Assembly: GCF_009755815.1 (NCBI RefSeq)
Contig: NZ_WRPK01000002.1
Location: 248,001-312,000 of the forward strand
DNA length: 64,000 nt
Direction: 5' to 3'
DNA from: Flavisphingomonas formosensis
Lineage (GTDB): Bacteria; Pseudomonadota; Alphaproteobacteria; Sphingomonadales; Sphingomonadaceae
Shown here: positions 35,652 to 44,556 of the stretch, piece after piece
How the letters are laid out: every line of letters starts with the position of its first letter
Position numbering within the stretch: the first letter of the stretch is position 1
The notes under the pieces: model-generated
Told to the model about the DNA's origin: nothing
What the model saw: only the letters and a program-made list of their open reading frames with translations
Database searches by the model: none
Made by a program: the position numbers and the translations under genes

Positions 35652-38028
35652 CCGTTCTCGGCTTCAGCGGCGTATATTGGCGCGCGGCCATGATCGAGAA
35701 GGGATTGCCGAATGCGAAGGTGTCGCCGCGCGTATCGAACAGATTATCGATGCGCAGGCCGAGCGTCAGCCGGTCGCGGCTCAGCAGCCCGCCCATCGAC
35801 ACGGTCGTATACTCGCCCATGTTCCGGTCGAGATTCTGGTCGAAGCTCAGCCGGGCAGAGCCGATGAAATTGGCCTGGGCGGTGATGCTCGCCAGCCATG
35901 GCCCGAAGGGATGATCATAGCGTGCCGATGCGCGGGCGGTGGCATTCGGCGTGATCGGTAGCCGCCGGTCATCCAGCCTGGCACCGTCCTCGGTGCGCGT
36001 CAGCATCGCGTTGACATAGGTGGCGCCAGCCGACAGCCGCACACGCGGCACGGGCCGCCATTCGGCATTGGCCTCGATCCCGTAGATCCGCCCCCGTCCC
36101 GCGTTGCGTGTGGAGACCAGCCCATTGGCGAGCAGATAATCGGACTGGATATGGCTCCATAGCGTGTGGAACAGGCTGAAGCCGAAGGCGACGCCACGTC
36201 CGGTCGCCGTCCGGCGGATGCCGAGATCGAATGTCCCGAGCTCGTCGGAATCGAAGCGGCGTGAAGGGAATTCCGCGGCGGGCGCCAGTCCGCCCGGCCG
36301 CAGCGCACGGGCATAGCGCAGATAGACCATGGTCCGATCGGAGCGATTCCAGGCGATCGCCACGCTCGGCGACAGCAGGGTCTTGGAGATACGATCCTTG
36401 GCGCCCCCCGACTGCTCGACCGACTCGTCCTCCGCGACGGTGCGGAACAAACGCGCGCCCAGCGTCGCCTTCACGCGATCGACGAGCGGCACCGTCGCCT
36501 CGCCGAACAGCGCATATTCGGTCACTCTCCGGTCCAGCGTCTCGGCCGTCACCGAGGCCGTGTCGCCGGTCACGACCGCGTCGTCGTGGCTGCGCGCACG
36601 CAGATAGGATGCACCGATCAGCCAGTGCGAGGCGCCGCGCGGCGACAGCCGCATTTCGTGATTGACGATCGTATAGGTCCGGTCGTCGGTGAAAGTTGCC
36701 GGCCCGGTGAGCCCGAAGGCGCCGGCCCCCGCCGTGGCGTCGAGCGTATAGTTGACGATGTGCTTCACATAGCTGCTGGTCGCGAGCAGGACGAGATCGC
36801 CCAGCCCACCCTGCACGGTGGCGGCCGCCGAGCGGAAATCATTGTCGGTCGGCTCCGCGATCCGCGCCGTCCGGCTCAGCGTGTCGACCGAGGTCACATA
36901 TTGGCTGTCGCGCGAATCGACGTTCTGCACGATGCCGGAGAGATCCACCGTCCAATCCGGCGCGGGCTGCCAGCGCAACGCCATCCGCCCGCCCAGCGTC
37001 TCGGTACGATTGGCATTGCCGGTCCGGCCCACATTGTCGATCCATCCGCCGGCGCTCAGCCGATAGCCGACCGCGCGTATCGCCAGCCGGTCGGTGACGA
37101 TCGGCTGGTTGATCACCACCTCGCCGCCCGCGCCGGGGCCGCCGTCCGCAATCGTCTCGCCGATGAAACGGATGCTGCCGCTGGGCTGGGCGAGATCCGG
37201 CTTGCTCGTCACCAGATGATAGATGCCGCCGAGCGCGCCCGAGCCGTAGAGCGGTCCCTGCGGCCCCTTCAATATCTCGATGCGCTGCATGTCGATCAGC
37301 CGGATGTCCGGATCGGGCGCGTCGAAGGTGATGCGCGTCTCGTCGAGCTGTATCGAGACGGTCGCCTGGCTCGGGCCGTTGAAGGGGCTGTCGGCCACGC
37401 CACGGATGAACTGGCGGTTGCGGCCGGGGCCGAGATTGGTCAGCGCCAACCCCTCCACCGACAGAGCGAGATCGCGGCTGCCCAGCGAAACGCGCCCGGT
37501 GTTCGTCGCGTCCGGCGCCACCACGGAAAGTGACATCGGCACCTGCTGCAACAGCTGCGGCCGCTTCTGGCCGGTGACGACGATATCCGCGCGGGGTGCA
37601 ACGGGAGCGGGCGGCGCATGCTTGACCGGCGGGCGGGCACTCGGCGACGCGGGCGGACGGCGCCAGTTCGGATCCCGCTCGATCCGGTACGCGGCGGCGC
37701 CGACGCGAACCGCCCGCCAGCCGCTGTCGTCGAGCAGGCGCCGCAGCGCCTCGTCCGGGCTCATCCGGCCATGCAGCCGCCGCGTCTGCAGGATCGGCAA
37801 CGCCCCCGTCCAGCCGACCGACAGCCCGCTGGCCTGGGAGAAGGCGTTCAGCGCCGAGGCGATCGAACCCGGCGGAATGTCGAAGGAAAAGGATCGGTCG
37901 CGTGCTGCCGCGTCTGCAATACCGCTATCGGCGATCAGCAGCGCGAATGCGCACGCGATTGCCCTTCTCGTCGTAGGAGACGGCCATGAGATCTGCGAGA
38001 TTGGCCAAGAGCCGCGACCCATCCCCAA
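35623..38028 (-). CDS. TonB-dependent receptor with STN signalling domain (FecA-like)
   Basis: 801 residues. Signal segment at about 23-41 (AIACAFALLIADSGIADA), then an STN domain (FSFDIPPGSIASALNAFSQ...LHGRMSPDEALRRLLD), a TonB box/plug beginning DIVVTGQKRPQLLQQVP and a 22-strand barrel ending SIARAW. STN domains pass the ligand signal to a FecR protein. fecR and fecI genes lie directly upstream, so this is a cell-surface signalling receptor, commonly for iron chelates or haem. The first 104 bp overlap fecR in another frame. ATG 38028 or 38022 are the only plausible ATG starts, so the overlap appears real. Confidence 0.93.
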   Translation of the reverse strand: MGMGRGSWPISQISWPSPTTRRAIACAFALLIADSGIADAAARDRSFSFDIPPGSIASALNAFSQASGLSVGWTGALPILQTRRLHGRMSPDEALRRLLDDSGWRAVRVGAAAYRIERDPNWRRPPASPSARPPVKHAPPAPVAPRADIVVTGQKRPQLLQQVPMSLSVVAPDATNTGRVSLGSRDLALSVEGLALTNLGPGRNRQFIRGVADSPFNGPSQATVSIQLDETRITFDAPDPDIRLIDMQRIEILKGPQGPLYGSGALGGIYHLVTSKPDLAQPSGSIRFIGETIADGGPGAGGEVVINQPIVTDRLAIRAVGYRLSAGGWIDNVGRTGNANRTETLGGRMALRWQPAPDWTVDLSGIVQNVDSRDSQYVTSVDTLSRTARIAEPTDNDFRSAAATVQGGLGDLVLLATSSYVKHIVNYTLDATAGAGAFGLTGPATFTDDRTYTIVNHEMRLSPRGASHWLIGASYLRARSHDDAVVTGDTASVTAETLDRRVTEYALFGEATVPLVDRVKATLGARLFRTVAEDESVEQSGGAKDRISKTLLSPSVAIAWNRSDRTMVYLRYARALRPGGLAPAAEFPSRRFDSDELGTFDLGIRRTATGRGVAFGFSLFHTLWSHIQSDYLLANGLVSTRNAGRGRIYGIEANAEWRPVPRVRLSAGATYVNAMLTRTEDGARLDDRRLPITPNATARASARYDHPFGPWLASITAQANFIGSARLSFDQNLDRNMGEYTTVSMGGLLSRDRLTLGLRIDNLFDTRGDTFAFGNPFSIMAARQYTPLKPRTVTLSIARAW

Positions 38029-38878
38029 TGACCAACACCCCCGAGAATTGCCGACTTCTGATCGCGGGATCCACGCTTACCGTCTTTCCCGTATAGCGCG
38101 AGATGTCCGCCGCGACGACGGTCAACGGGGTGTTGTTGTAGACGAGGCGGCCCTGCCGCCAGGCGCCGACATCGCGGGCGTCGACCGTGGCGAGCCGGCT
38201 GCCCTGGGCGCCGCGCAGCGCGACGAGCTGCTGTCCCGCCGCCACCTGGGTCGCATCGCCGCCATCCGGCGAGACCGAAACCTGCCCTTCCGCAACGGCA
38301 ACGGTCACTGCGTCCGCCGCCAGGTTGAGCTCGAAACGCGTGCCGATGTCGCTCACCGCATAATCGCCGGCCTTGATCGACAGCGTGCGCGCGGGATCGT
38401 GCGCGACGTCGAAATAGGCATCCCCGGCCGCGAGCTCCAGTCTGTTGGTGTCGCCGCCTCGCGCGATCAGTCGGCTGGCCGGGGCGAGATCCACCGATGC
38501 GCCGTTGCCGAGCGCGATCTGACGCGTCTCACCTGCGGATGTGGCAAAAACCTTGTCGGCCGGCGAATGCCACACAGCCGGAATGCCGACCGCGAAAGCG
38601 AGCGCGGCGGCCAGCGAGCCGACCAGCCAGCGCCGCCGCGCCGGAGATGCCGGCTCGGGCTCGATCGGCTCGATCACGGTCAGCTGGCGCAGGGTCGGCG
38701 CATGCTCCTCCACGATGCGGTCGATCAGCGCGATCTCGTCAAATGCCTCGCGATGGCGGGGATCGGCCTCCAGCCACAGGGTGAAGCCATCCCAATCGGC
38801 ATCGTCGCCCTCCAGCGCACGATGCCAGGCGATGGCCTCGTCCAGCAGCCGTTCGTCGATGTTCGACCCCGCCGTCAT
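37925..38878 (-). CDS. fecR: FecR-family anti-sigma factor
   Basis: 317 residues: cytoplasmic N-terminal domain with DUF4880-type start (LDEAIAWHRALEGDDADWDGF), one membrane span (about 84-103, WLVGSLAAALAFAVGIPAVW), then a periplasmic FecR domain (FATSAGETRQIALGNGASVDL...DIGTRFEL). It holds the sigma factor at the membrane and releases it when the STN domain of the receptor signals. The order sigma, FecR, receptor and overlapping reading frames with the receptor support one operon. Confidence 0.93.
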   Translation of the reverse strand: MTAGSNIDERLLDEAIAWHRALEGDDADWDGFTLWLEADPRHREAFDEIALIDRIVEEHAPTLRQLTVIEPIEPEPASPARRRWLVGSLAAALAFAVGIPAVWHSPADKVFATSAGETRQIALGNGASVDLAPASRLIARGGDTNRLELAAGDAYFDVAHDPARTLSIKAGDYAVSDIGTRFELNLAADAVTVAVAEGQVSVSPDGGDATQVAAGQQLVALRGAQGSRLATVDARDVGAWRQGRLVYNNTPLTVVAADISRYTGKTVSVDPAIRSRQFSGVLVIGDGSRLLANLADLMAVSYDEKGNRVRIRAADRR

Positions 38879-38939
38879 GGCGAATACATACCTCGAAATC
38901 CACCTGTCCAGGCCGAGACGTCACACATTCGTCGTCACC

Positions 38940-39467
38940 TCAGTCACGCAGCGCTCGCCGAAGATATTTCATGGCCACCGCCATATGCTTCTCTACGCCG
39001 CTTTTCGATATTCCCAGCCGCGCGGCGACTTCCGCATGGCTCAATCCTTCCAGCTTGTGCAGCTCGAACGCGCGACGGGCGCCATCGGGCAGGGTCGTGA
39101 CGGCGGAGGCCAGCAGCGCCGCCTCCTCCCGCTCCAGCAGCAGGTCCTCGGCATTCTGGCTGCCGTCGGCCGGCTCCATGCCCTCGGCCGGATGACCGGT
39201 GCGATCGTCGGACCAGACCCGCTCGCGCCGCATCCGGCGCTGCCGCTCGCGCAGCCGGTCGACCACCAGATTCTGCGCCATGCGATAGAGATAGGCGCGC
39301 CCGTTGGCGACAGGGCCGGCCGGAAGCTGGCGCAGCTTGATCCACAATTCCTGGAGTATGTCCTCCGCCTCGCTGGCATCCCCGGTCCGCGCGGCGAGGA
39401 AACGCAGCAGATCCGCGCGGTGCGCGCGATACAGGGCTTCCAGTCCTTGGGTGCTGTCCTCCTCCAC
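38940..39467 (-). CDS. fecI: ECF-type RNA polymerase sigma factor (FecI-like)
   Basis: 175 residues from ATG 39467. Region 2 is visible in LRFLAARTGDASEAEDILQELWIKL (abridged; DAEDILQE-type motif), with RAYLYRMAQNLVVDRLR. Region 4 is HAEVAARLGISKSGVEKHMA, typical of FecI. It directs transcription of the adjacent receptor when released by FecR. It is 61 bp upstream of fecR and the first gene of the cassette. The input could be an iron source or another TonB substrate. Confidence 0.94.
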   Translation of the reverse strand: MEEDSTQGLEALYRAHRADLLRFLAARTGDASEAEDILQELWIKLRQLPAGPVANGRAYLYRMAQNLVVDRLRERQRRMRRERVWSDDRTGHPAEGMEPADGSQNAEDLLLEREEAALLASAVTTLPDGARRAFELHKLEGLSHAEVAARLGISKSGVEKHMAVAMKYLRRALRD

Positions 39468-39541
39468 GCGGAACTTCTAATCCAGCCCGCTATGTACGGG
39501 AAAGCCGGCAGATCGCCGCAGGGGGTGGAAATTCCGGTTCA

Positions 39542-40717
39542 TCATCCGCCGGATACCAGCGCCCCGGCAAGCCGATCCAGAAACTGGTCGCACAGCCCGA
39601 GCTGCTCCAGATCGACATATTCGTCCGCCTTGTGCGCCTGGTCGATCGATCCCGGCCCGACGATCACCGTGGAGAGGCCCGCACCCTGGAACTGGCCGGC
39701 TTCGGCTGCATAGGCGACGGCGCGCGTCTCTTTGGTCGAAAGCAGGCGCTTGGCCAGCGTCTCGGCATGGCCATCCTCCTCGGGCGCCAGAGCGGGGGCA
39801 TCCGCGACCACCGCGGTATGCGCCTCCACTGTCGGGAAGGCGGCCCGCAGCGGCGCCATGATCTTGGTCTCGAGCCGCTCTTCGAACCGGGCCAGCACGG
39901 CGCGGCCATCGACGCCGGGGATGCTGCGCACGTCCCAGTCGAACGAGGCCCGGCCGGCGAGGATGTTCACCGCCGTGCCGCCGGCGATGCGGTTGATCGA
40001 AAGCGTGGCGCGCGACGGTTCGAACCGCCTGTCCTGCCGCTCCGCTGCCAGCTCCTGCTCGATCGTCTGCAGGAGGGTGATCGCCCGCGCGGCGATGCCG
40101 ATCGCGCTGACGCCGAGATGAGCGAGGCTCGAATGCGCCTCGACCCCGCAAATCTGGGTGCGCGCGACCAAAATGCCCTTATGCGCGTTCACCACCCGCA
40201 TCGAGGTCGGCTCGCCGATGAAGGCGATCGCCGGCCGCGGTGCCTGTTCCGCCAGCCAGGCAAGCAACTTCGGCGCGCCGACGCAGCCCACTTCCTCGTC
40301 ATAGGTGAGCGCCACATGCACCGGCCGGCGCAGCGGCGCCTGCGCGAAACGAGGCGCGGCGGCCAGCACGCAGGCGATGAATCCCTTCATATCGGCGACA
40401 CCGCGGCCAAAGGCGCGCCCGTCGCGCAATTCCACCCGGAACGGATCGCTCGTCCAGTCCTGTCCGTCGACCGGCACGACGTCGCTGTGGCCGGACAGCA
40501 CGATGCCGCCGTCCACCTTTGGGCCGATCGTCGCCCAAAGGCTGGCCTTAGCGCCGTCGGGCGACGGCAGCACCTGCGCCGCGATGCCGGCCTCGGCCAG
40601 CCGCGCGGCGGCGAAATCGATCAACGCACGGTTGCTCCGCGCCGAGACGGTGTCGAACGCGACGAGATCGGAAAGGAGCGCGAGCGTGTCCTCGCGGGGC
40701 TGAAGCGGTGAGGCCAT
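39542..40717 (-). CDS. argE: Acetylornithine deacetylase
   Basis: 391 residues, an M20 peptidase-family metalloenzyme. Metal-site motifs: LSGHSDVVPVDGQDW (His, Asp), FGRGVADMKGF, TYDEEVGCVG (catalytic Glu-Glu) and GEPTSM; dimerisation domain near CGVEAHSSLAHLG; last ligand in VGPGSIDQAHKADEYV (His). ArgE hydrolyses N-acetylornithine to ornithine. It starts at ATG 40717, 35 bp after regA on the same strand. Other M20 deacylases (succinyl-diaminopimelate desuccinylase) are alternatives, but the motif set is ArgE-like. Confidence 0.9.
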   Translation of the reverse strand: MASPLQPREDTLALLSDLVAFDTVSARSNRALIDFAAARLAEAGIAAQVLPSPDGAKASLWATIGPKVDGGIVLSGHSDVVPVDGQDWTSDPFRVELRDGRAFGRGVADMKGFIACVLAAAPRFAQAPLRRPVHVALTYDEEVGCVGAPKLLAWLAEQAPRPAIAFIGEPTSMRVVNAHKGILVARTQICGVEAHSSLAHLGVSAIGIAARAITLLQTIEQELAAERQDRRFEPSRATLSINRIAGGTAVNILAGRASFDWDVRSIPGVDGRAVLARFEERLETKIMAPLRAAFPTVEAHTAVVADAPALAPEEDGHAETLAKRLLSTKETRAVAYAAEAGQFQGAGLSTVIVGPGSIDQAHKADEYVDLEQLGLCDQFLDRLAGALVSGG

Positions 40718-40752
40718 GAGCAGGGATAGGCGCTTCGCATCGCCCGGCGCAA

Positions 40753-41286
40753 CTAGCTCACCTGACGTTTGCCCAGCTTTCTTGCCAGGGTACGGCGATG
40801 CATGCCGAGCCGCCGGGCGGTCTCGGAGATGTTGAAGTCGGTCTCCGCCAGCGTTTCGTGGATGCGCTCCCACTCGAGCGTCTTGATCGAGGTCGGCCGC
40901 GGCGCGAGCGGCGCATCGACATCGCCCTGCCCTTTGGCGAAGGCCGCCTCGATATCGTCGGTGTTGGAGGGCTTGGCGAGATAGTGCGATGCGCCGAGCT
41001 TGATCGCCTCGACGGCGGTCGCGATGCTCGCAAAGCCGGTCAGCACCACGATCAGCATATCCGGATCATGCGCGTGCAGGGTCTGAACGCACACCAGCCC
41101 GGACGTACTGCCGAGCTTGAGGTCGACCACCGCATAGCCGGGGTCATGGGTTTCCAGCAGAGCCTTGAGTTCCTCGTGATTCGCCGCCGACAGCACGGAA
41201 TAGCCGCGCCGCTCGAACGAACGCCTCAGCGTGCGGGCGAAGGCCTGGTCGTCCTCGACGATCACGAGCAGTCGTTCCTCGCTCAT
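40753..41286 (-). CDS. regA: Redox response regulator RegA/ActR/PrrA
   Basis: 177 residues: receiver domain with EDD pocket, phospho-Asp in YAVVDLKLGSTSG and Lys in HYLAKPSN, then a Pro-rich linker (DAPLAPRPTSIK) and a Fis-type helix-turn-helix with NISETARRLGMHRRTLARKL, the signature HTH of RegA. RegA controls respiratory and energy genes in response to redox state. It overlaps regB by 4 bp and ends the cyo-surf1-regBA operon. argE follows after 35 bp and may be co-transcribed. Confidence 0.95.
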   Translation of the reverse strand: MSEERLLVIVEDDQAFARTLRRSFERRGYSVLSAANHEELKALLETHDPGYAVVDLKLGSTSGLVCVQTLHAHDPDMLIVVLTGFASIATAVEAIKLGASHYLAKPSNTDDIEAAFAKGQGDVDAPLAPRPTSIKTLEWERIHETLAETDFNISETARRLGMHRRTLARKLGKRQVS

Positions 41287-42605
41287 CGCTCTTCCTCCAT
41301 CGCCAGCGTGGCGACCGGCATGACCAGCCGGACGACGGCCCCGCCTTCGTCCGCATTCTCCGCCGACACTTCACCTCCGAGCTTGCGCATGACGTTCATC
41401 ACCAGGAACAGGCCGAGACCACCGCCCTGCCGCCCCTTGGTCGATCGATAGGGCTTGCCGAGATCGGCCAGCATGTCGGCCGCGAAGCCCGGACCACGAT
41501 CGGTGACCGCGATTTCCAGCATCTCGCCATCGCTCCGCACGTCCATGCCGATCCAGTCCGGAGAGGCCTCGCGGGCATTCTCCAGCACATTGCCGATCAC
41601 CTGGCGGATCGCCAGGTCCGAGACGATCAGCGGATCCTCGTCCAGCGACTGCCGATAATCCAGCGTGACGGATGGATAGGCAGCTCGCCATTCCTCGACG
41701 ATCCTGCCCAGGAAAACGCTCAGCCGCGACACTTCGGGCGCTTCGCCGCGCGCCTCCCCGGCCGAAAGCAGGATGCCCGAGAGGATCGTCTTGCAGCGCG
41801 CGACCGCGGCCTGCATCTCCCCGATCTCCTCGGCGAGGTTCGGATCCTTCGCCAGCGCGGGCACGCGCCGCCAGTCGTTGAGGATCACCGCCAGCGAGGA
41901 AAGCGGCGTGCCGAGCTCATGCGCGGCACCGGAGGCGAGCAGGCCCATCCGGACGATATGATCCTCCTCCGCCGCGCGCTGGCGCAGCGCCGCCAGCCGC
42001 GCATCGCGCGTGCGCAGATTCTCGCCGATGCGCCGGACGAACAGCACGAGCAGCACCGCAACGAGGATGAAACAGACCCAGGCGCCGGCGATGTACATGG
42101 GGAATAGTCGGTCCTCCGCCGCGGGCGGAAGCGCAAGTGGCCAATAGGCGAAGACCAGCAGCATCGCGAACAGGCTCGTCACCGCCGCGATCATCCAGGC
42201 CGACCAGCGATCGAGCAGGATCGCGCCGAGCACGACCTGGAGCAGGAACAGCGAGACGAACGGATTGGTCGCCCCGCCGCTGAGATAGAGCTGGATGCCG
42301 AGCGAGATCACGTCGAACAGCAGCGCCACGAACAGCTCGGCATTGGCGACGCGCGTGCGCCGACGCAGGATCAGCAGGCTGCCGACGTTGAGCGCCACCG
42401 CGGCGAGGGGCGCGAGCAGCATCGGCACGATCGGCAGGCTGATGCCCATCCCATAATGCACCAATGCGATGGTGAGGAGCTGCCCCGCCACCGCGATCCA
42501 GCGCAGCTGGATCAGCAGCAGCATATTGTTGCGGCCGGCCGCTTCCGGGGATCGATCGCGCGGCAGCGGCCCCCGCAGCAGGGTCCGGGCAAACGCGCGG
42601 ATCAT
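41283..42605 (-). CDS. regB: Redox sensor kinase RegB/ActS/PrrB
   Basis: 440 residues with about six membrane spans. The conserved quinone-binding heptapeptide GGxxNPF is present as GGATNPF (110-116). The H-box with His229 is ASGAAHELGTPLSSL. The redox-active Cys of RegB is at residue 271 (AVARCKTILSG). HATPase boxes: NVLENAREASP, DRGPGFA, KGRQGGGLGLFLV. All RegB sensing elements are therefore intact. It overlaps surf1 and regA by 4 bp each, so it is made together with the oxidase operon that it probably monitors. Confidence 0.96.
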   Translation of the reverse strand: MIRAFARTLLRGPLPRDRSPEAAGRNNMLLLIQLRWIAVAGQLLTIALVHYGMGISLPIVPMLLAPLAAVALNVGSLLILRRRTRVANAELFVALLFDVISLGIQLYLSGGATNPFVSLFLLQVVLGAILLDRWSAWMIAAVTSLFAMLLVFAYWPLALPPAAEDRLFPMYIAGAWVCFILVAVLLVLFVRRIGENLRTRDARLAALRQRAAEEDHIVRMGLLASGAAHELGTPLSSLAVILNDWRRVPALAKDPNLAEEIGEMQAAVARCKTILSGILLSAGEARGEAPEVSRLSVFLGRIVEEWRAAYPSVTLDYRQSLDEDPLIVSDLAIRQVIGNVLENAREASPDWIGMDVRSDGEMLEIAVTDRGPGFAADMLADLGKPYRSTKGRQGGGLGLFLVMNVMRKLGGEVSAENADEGGAVVRLVMPVATLAMEEER

Positions 42606-43312
42606 GCCGCGCGGGTCCGCCGGAGCTTATGCTCTTCCCGCATGACGATGATGTAGCCGCCGAGCGTCATGATCGCCAGAGCGAACCAGGTGAGCGCATA
42701 TTGCAGATGGCTGTTGCGAAACGCGATCACCGTCAGGCCGCCGACCGGCAACGCGCCGCCCTGCCCGCGGTCGGCATCGACGAAATAGGGCGCGACGGCG
42801 CCGAGCCGGCGGTGCGCGGCGATCGCGGCTACATCGCGGGAGTACCAGCGATCGGCGGCGGGATCGTTCGCGTGCAGGAAGCCGCCGCCCGGCTCGCTCA
42901 TCCGGACGAGGCCGACGACGCGCACCGGCCCGGCTGGCGCCGCGAATGCCGTGCGTGGCGTGCCGTCCGGCACGAAACCGCGGTTGACGAATATGCGGAA
43001 GCCGCCCGTGTCGAACGGCGTCATCACCCAGAAGCCCCGCCCCTCGTCCGTAACCGCGCGCACCAGCGTGTCTTCGCCCGGCAGATAGGCTCCGGTTGCC
43101 GCAACGCGGCGATATTCGTCCCGCATGGCATCGACCATCGGCCAGGCGGCCGGGCCGGGCGGCGCGACGGCAGTGGCGTGGACGCGCGCCTCGACACGGG
43201 CGATCAGCGCTTCCTTCCAAGCGAGCCGGTGCAGCTGCCAGACGCCGAGGGCGACGAAGCCCGCCGCGATCAGAAGCGCGGCGAGGGTGATGAAGATAAG
43301 GCGCCGCCTCAT
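42602..43312 (-). CDS. SURF1-family oxidase assembly protein
   Basis: 236 residues from ATG 43312 (GCGGAGGATGC upstream). Two membrane spans (about 4-24 and 205-225) flank a periplasmic domain with GFWVMTPFDTGGFRIFVNRGFVP and the C-terminal HLQYALTWFALAI, the SURF1 signature. SURF1 supplies haem a to haem-copper oxidases; some bacteria have a quinol-oxidase-specific form. Position right after cyoD in a cyo operon points to the latter, which would mean a ba3- rather than bo3-type oxidase. It overlaps regB by 4 bp. Confidence 0.92.
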   Translation of the reverse strand: MRRRLIFITLAALLIAAGFVALGVWQLHRLAWKEALIARVEARVHATAVAPPGPAAWPMVDAMRDEYRRVAATGAYLPGEDTLVRAVTDEGRGFWVMTPFDTGGFRIFVNRGFVPDGTPRTAFAAPAGPVRVVGLVRMSEPGGGFLHANDPAADRWYSRDVAAIAAHRRLGAVAPYFVDADRGQGGALPVGGLTVIAFRNSHLQYALTWFALAIMTLGGYIIVMREEHKLRRTRAA

Positions 43313-43369
43313 GCATCCTCCGCAGAAGGGGCTACGGCATCCACACATCGTTGTAGCAGGCCGCCGCTC

Positions 43370-43502
43370 GTCCTCCCCGGAACGGGGAGGGGGACCGCCG
43401 AAGGCGGTGGAGGGGTCCCGCTCACATCAGAAGCGCCGCTTGTCCTGCGCGGGACCCCCTCCACCGTGCTGCGCACTGTCCCCCTCCCCCTGAGGGGGAG
43501 GA
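43370..43502. repeat. Intergenic palindromic repeat pair
   Basis: The 199-bp gap between surf1 and cyoD holds two inverted copies of one unit: CTCCCCGGAACGGGGAGGGGGACCGCC... near 43370-43420, and the reverse arm GGGACCCCCTCCACCG...CCCCCTCCCCCTGAGGGGGAGG near 43461-43502. They pair over GGACCcCCTCCACCG / CGGTGGAGGGGTCCC. It looks like a mobile-type palindromic element or nested REP. In the middle of an operon it could cut or stabilise the mRNA between the oxidase and surf1-regBA parts. Confidence 0.75.
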
Positions 43503-43511
43503 GAAAAGAGG

Positions 43512-43925
43512 TCACCTCATATCCTGCATGTCGTGCAGGCCATCGCCGCCGGGCATGGTCGCATGGGGCATCATGTTCGTGTTGAGGTGATACATCACCC
43601 ACAGCGAGCCGGACAGCGTGATCCCCACGATCACCACGGTGAAGATCAGCGCCATCATCGTCCAGCCACCTTCCGAGCGGGTGCTCATATGAAGGAAGAA
43701 GATCATGTGGACGACGATCTGAACGGCTGCGAAACCCATGATGACGAAGGCGGTCAGCCGATTGTCGCCCAGCGCGCCGGTCATCACCAGCCAGAAGGGA
43801 ATGGCCGTCAGCAGCACCGACAGGCCGAAACCGATCATGTAGCTGCCCATCGTGCCATGCGTCGCGCCGTCGTGGCCGTGATCGTGATCGCCGTGGTGCG
43901 CCCCGGCATGCCCGGCGTCGCTCAT
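43512..43925 (-). CDS. cyoD: Cytochrome o-type ubiquinol oxidase subunit IV
   Basis: 137 residues from ATG 43925. A His-rich N-terminus ([19 protein letters not shown]) precedes three membrane spans with the subunit-IV motif [20 protein letters not shown] and [13 protein letters not shown]. It stabilises subunit I during assembly. It overlaps cyoC by 4 bp. The His-rich head is longer than in the E. coli protein and could bind copper or zinc. Confidence 0.95.
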   Translation of the reverse strand: MSDAGHAGAHHGDHDHGHDGATHGTMGSYMIGFGLSVLLTAIPFWLVMTGALGDNRLTAFVIMGFAAVQIVVHMIFFLHMSTRSEGGWTMMALIFTVVIVGITLSGSLWVMYHLNTNMMPHATMPGGDGLHDMQDMR

Positions 43926-44551
43926 CGCAGCACTCCCATCAGATAGACGAATGTGAAGACGCCGATCCAGATGACGTCGAGGAAGTGCCAGAACAGGCTG
44001 AGGCACATCAGCCGCCGCTTGTTCGCGGCGATCAGGCCGTGGCGGGCGACCTGGGCCATCAGCGTCACCAGCCAGACGAGGCCGAAGGTGACGTGCAGCC
44101 CATGGGTGCCCACCAGGGTGAAGAAGGACGAGAGGAAGGCGCTGCGCTGCGGCGTCGCGCCCTCATGGATCAGGTTGGCGAACTCGTAGAGCTCGATCGA
44201 GAGGAAGGCGAGGCCGAACAGGCCGGTGATCGCCAGCCAGGCCTGCGTCGGGGCGACCTTGCCCTTCTCCATCGCCAGCATGGCGAAGCCGTAGGTGATG
44301 GAGGAGAAGAGCAGCATCGCCGTATTCAACGCCACCAGCGGCAGCTCGAACAGGTCGCGCGGACCGGGACCGCCGGCATAGCTGCCGCCGAGCACCGCGA
44401 AAGTGGCGAACAGGCAGGCGAAGATGAGACAATCGCTCATCAGGTAGATCCAGAAGCCGAGCATGGTGCTCGCGCCCTCGGGATGGTGATGCGGCTCCGT
44501 CTCGTAGAACACGGGCGTGTCGTCGGCGGAAGAAGGAAGAGTGCTGCTCAT
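43922..44551 (-). CDS. cyoC: Cytochrome o-type ubiquinol oxidase subunit III
   Basis: 209 residues, five membrane spans. Features: [54 protein letters not shown] and the final [17 protein letters not shown], the subunit III signature. Start at ATG 44551, 5 bp after the cyoB stop. It belongs to the four-subunit quinol oxidase. Confidence 0.96.
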   Translation of the reverse strand: MSSTLPSSADDTPVFYETEPHHHPEGASTMLGFWIYLMSDCLIFACLFATFAVLGGSYAGGPGPRDLFELPLVALNTAMLLFSSITYGFAMLAMEKGKVAPTQAWLAITGLFGLAFLSIELYEFANLIHEGATPQRSAFLSSFFTLVGTHGLHVTFGLVWLVTLMAQVARHGLIAANKRRLMCLSLFWHFLDVIWIGVFTFVYLMGVLR

Positions 44552-44556
44552 CGCGT

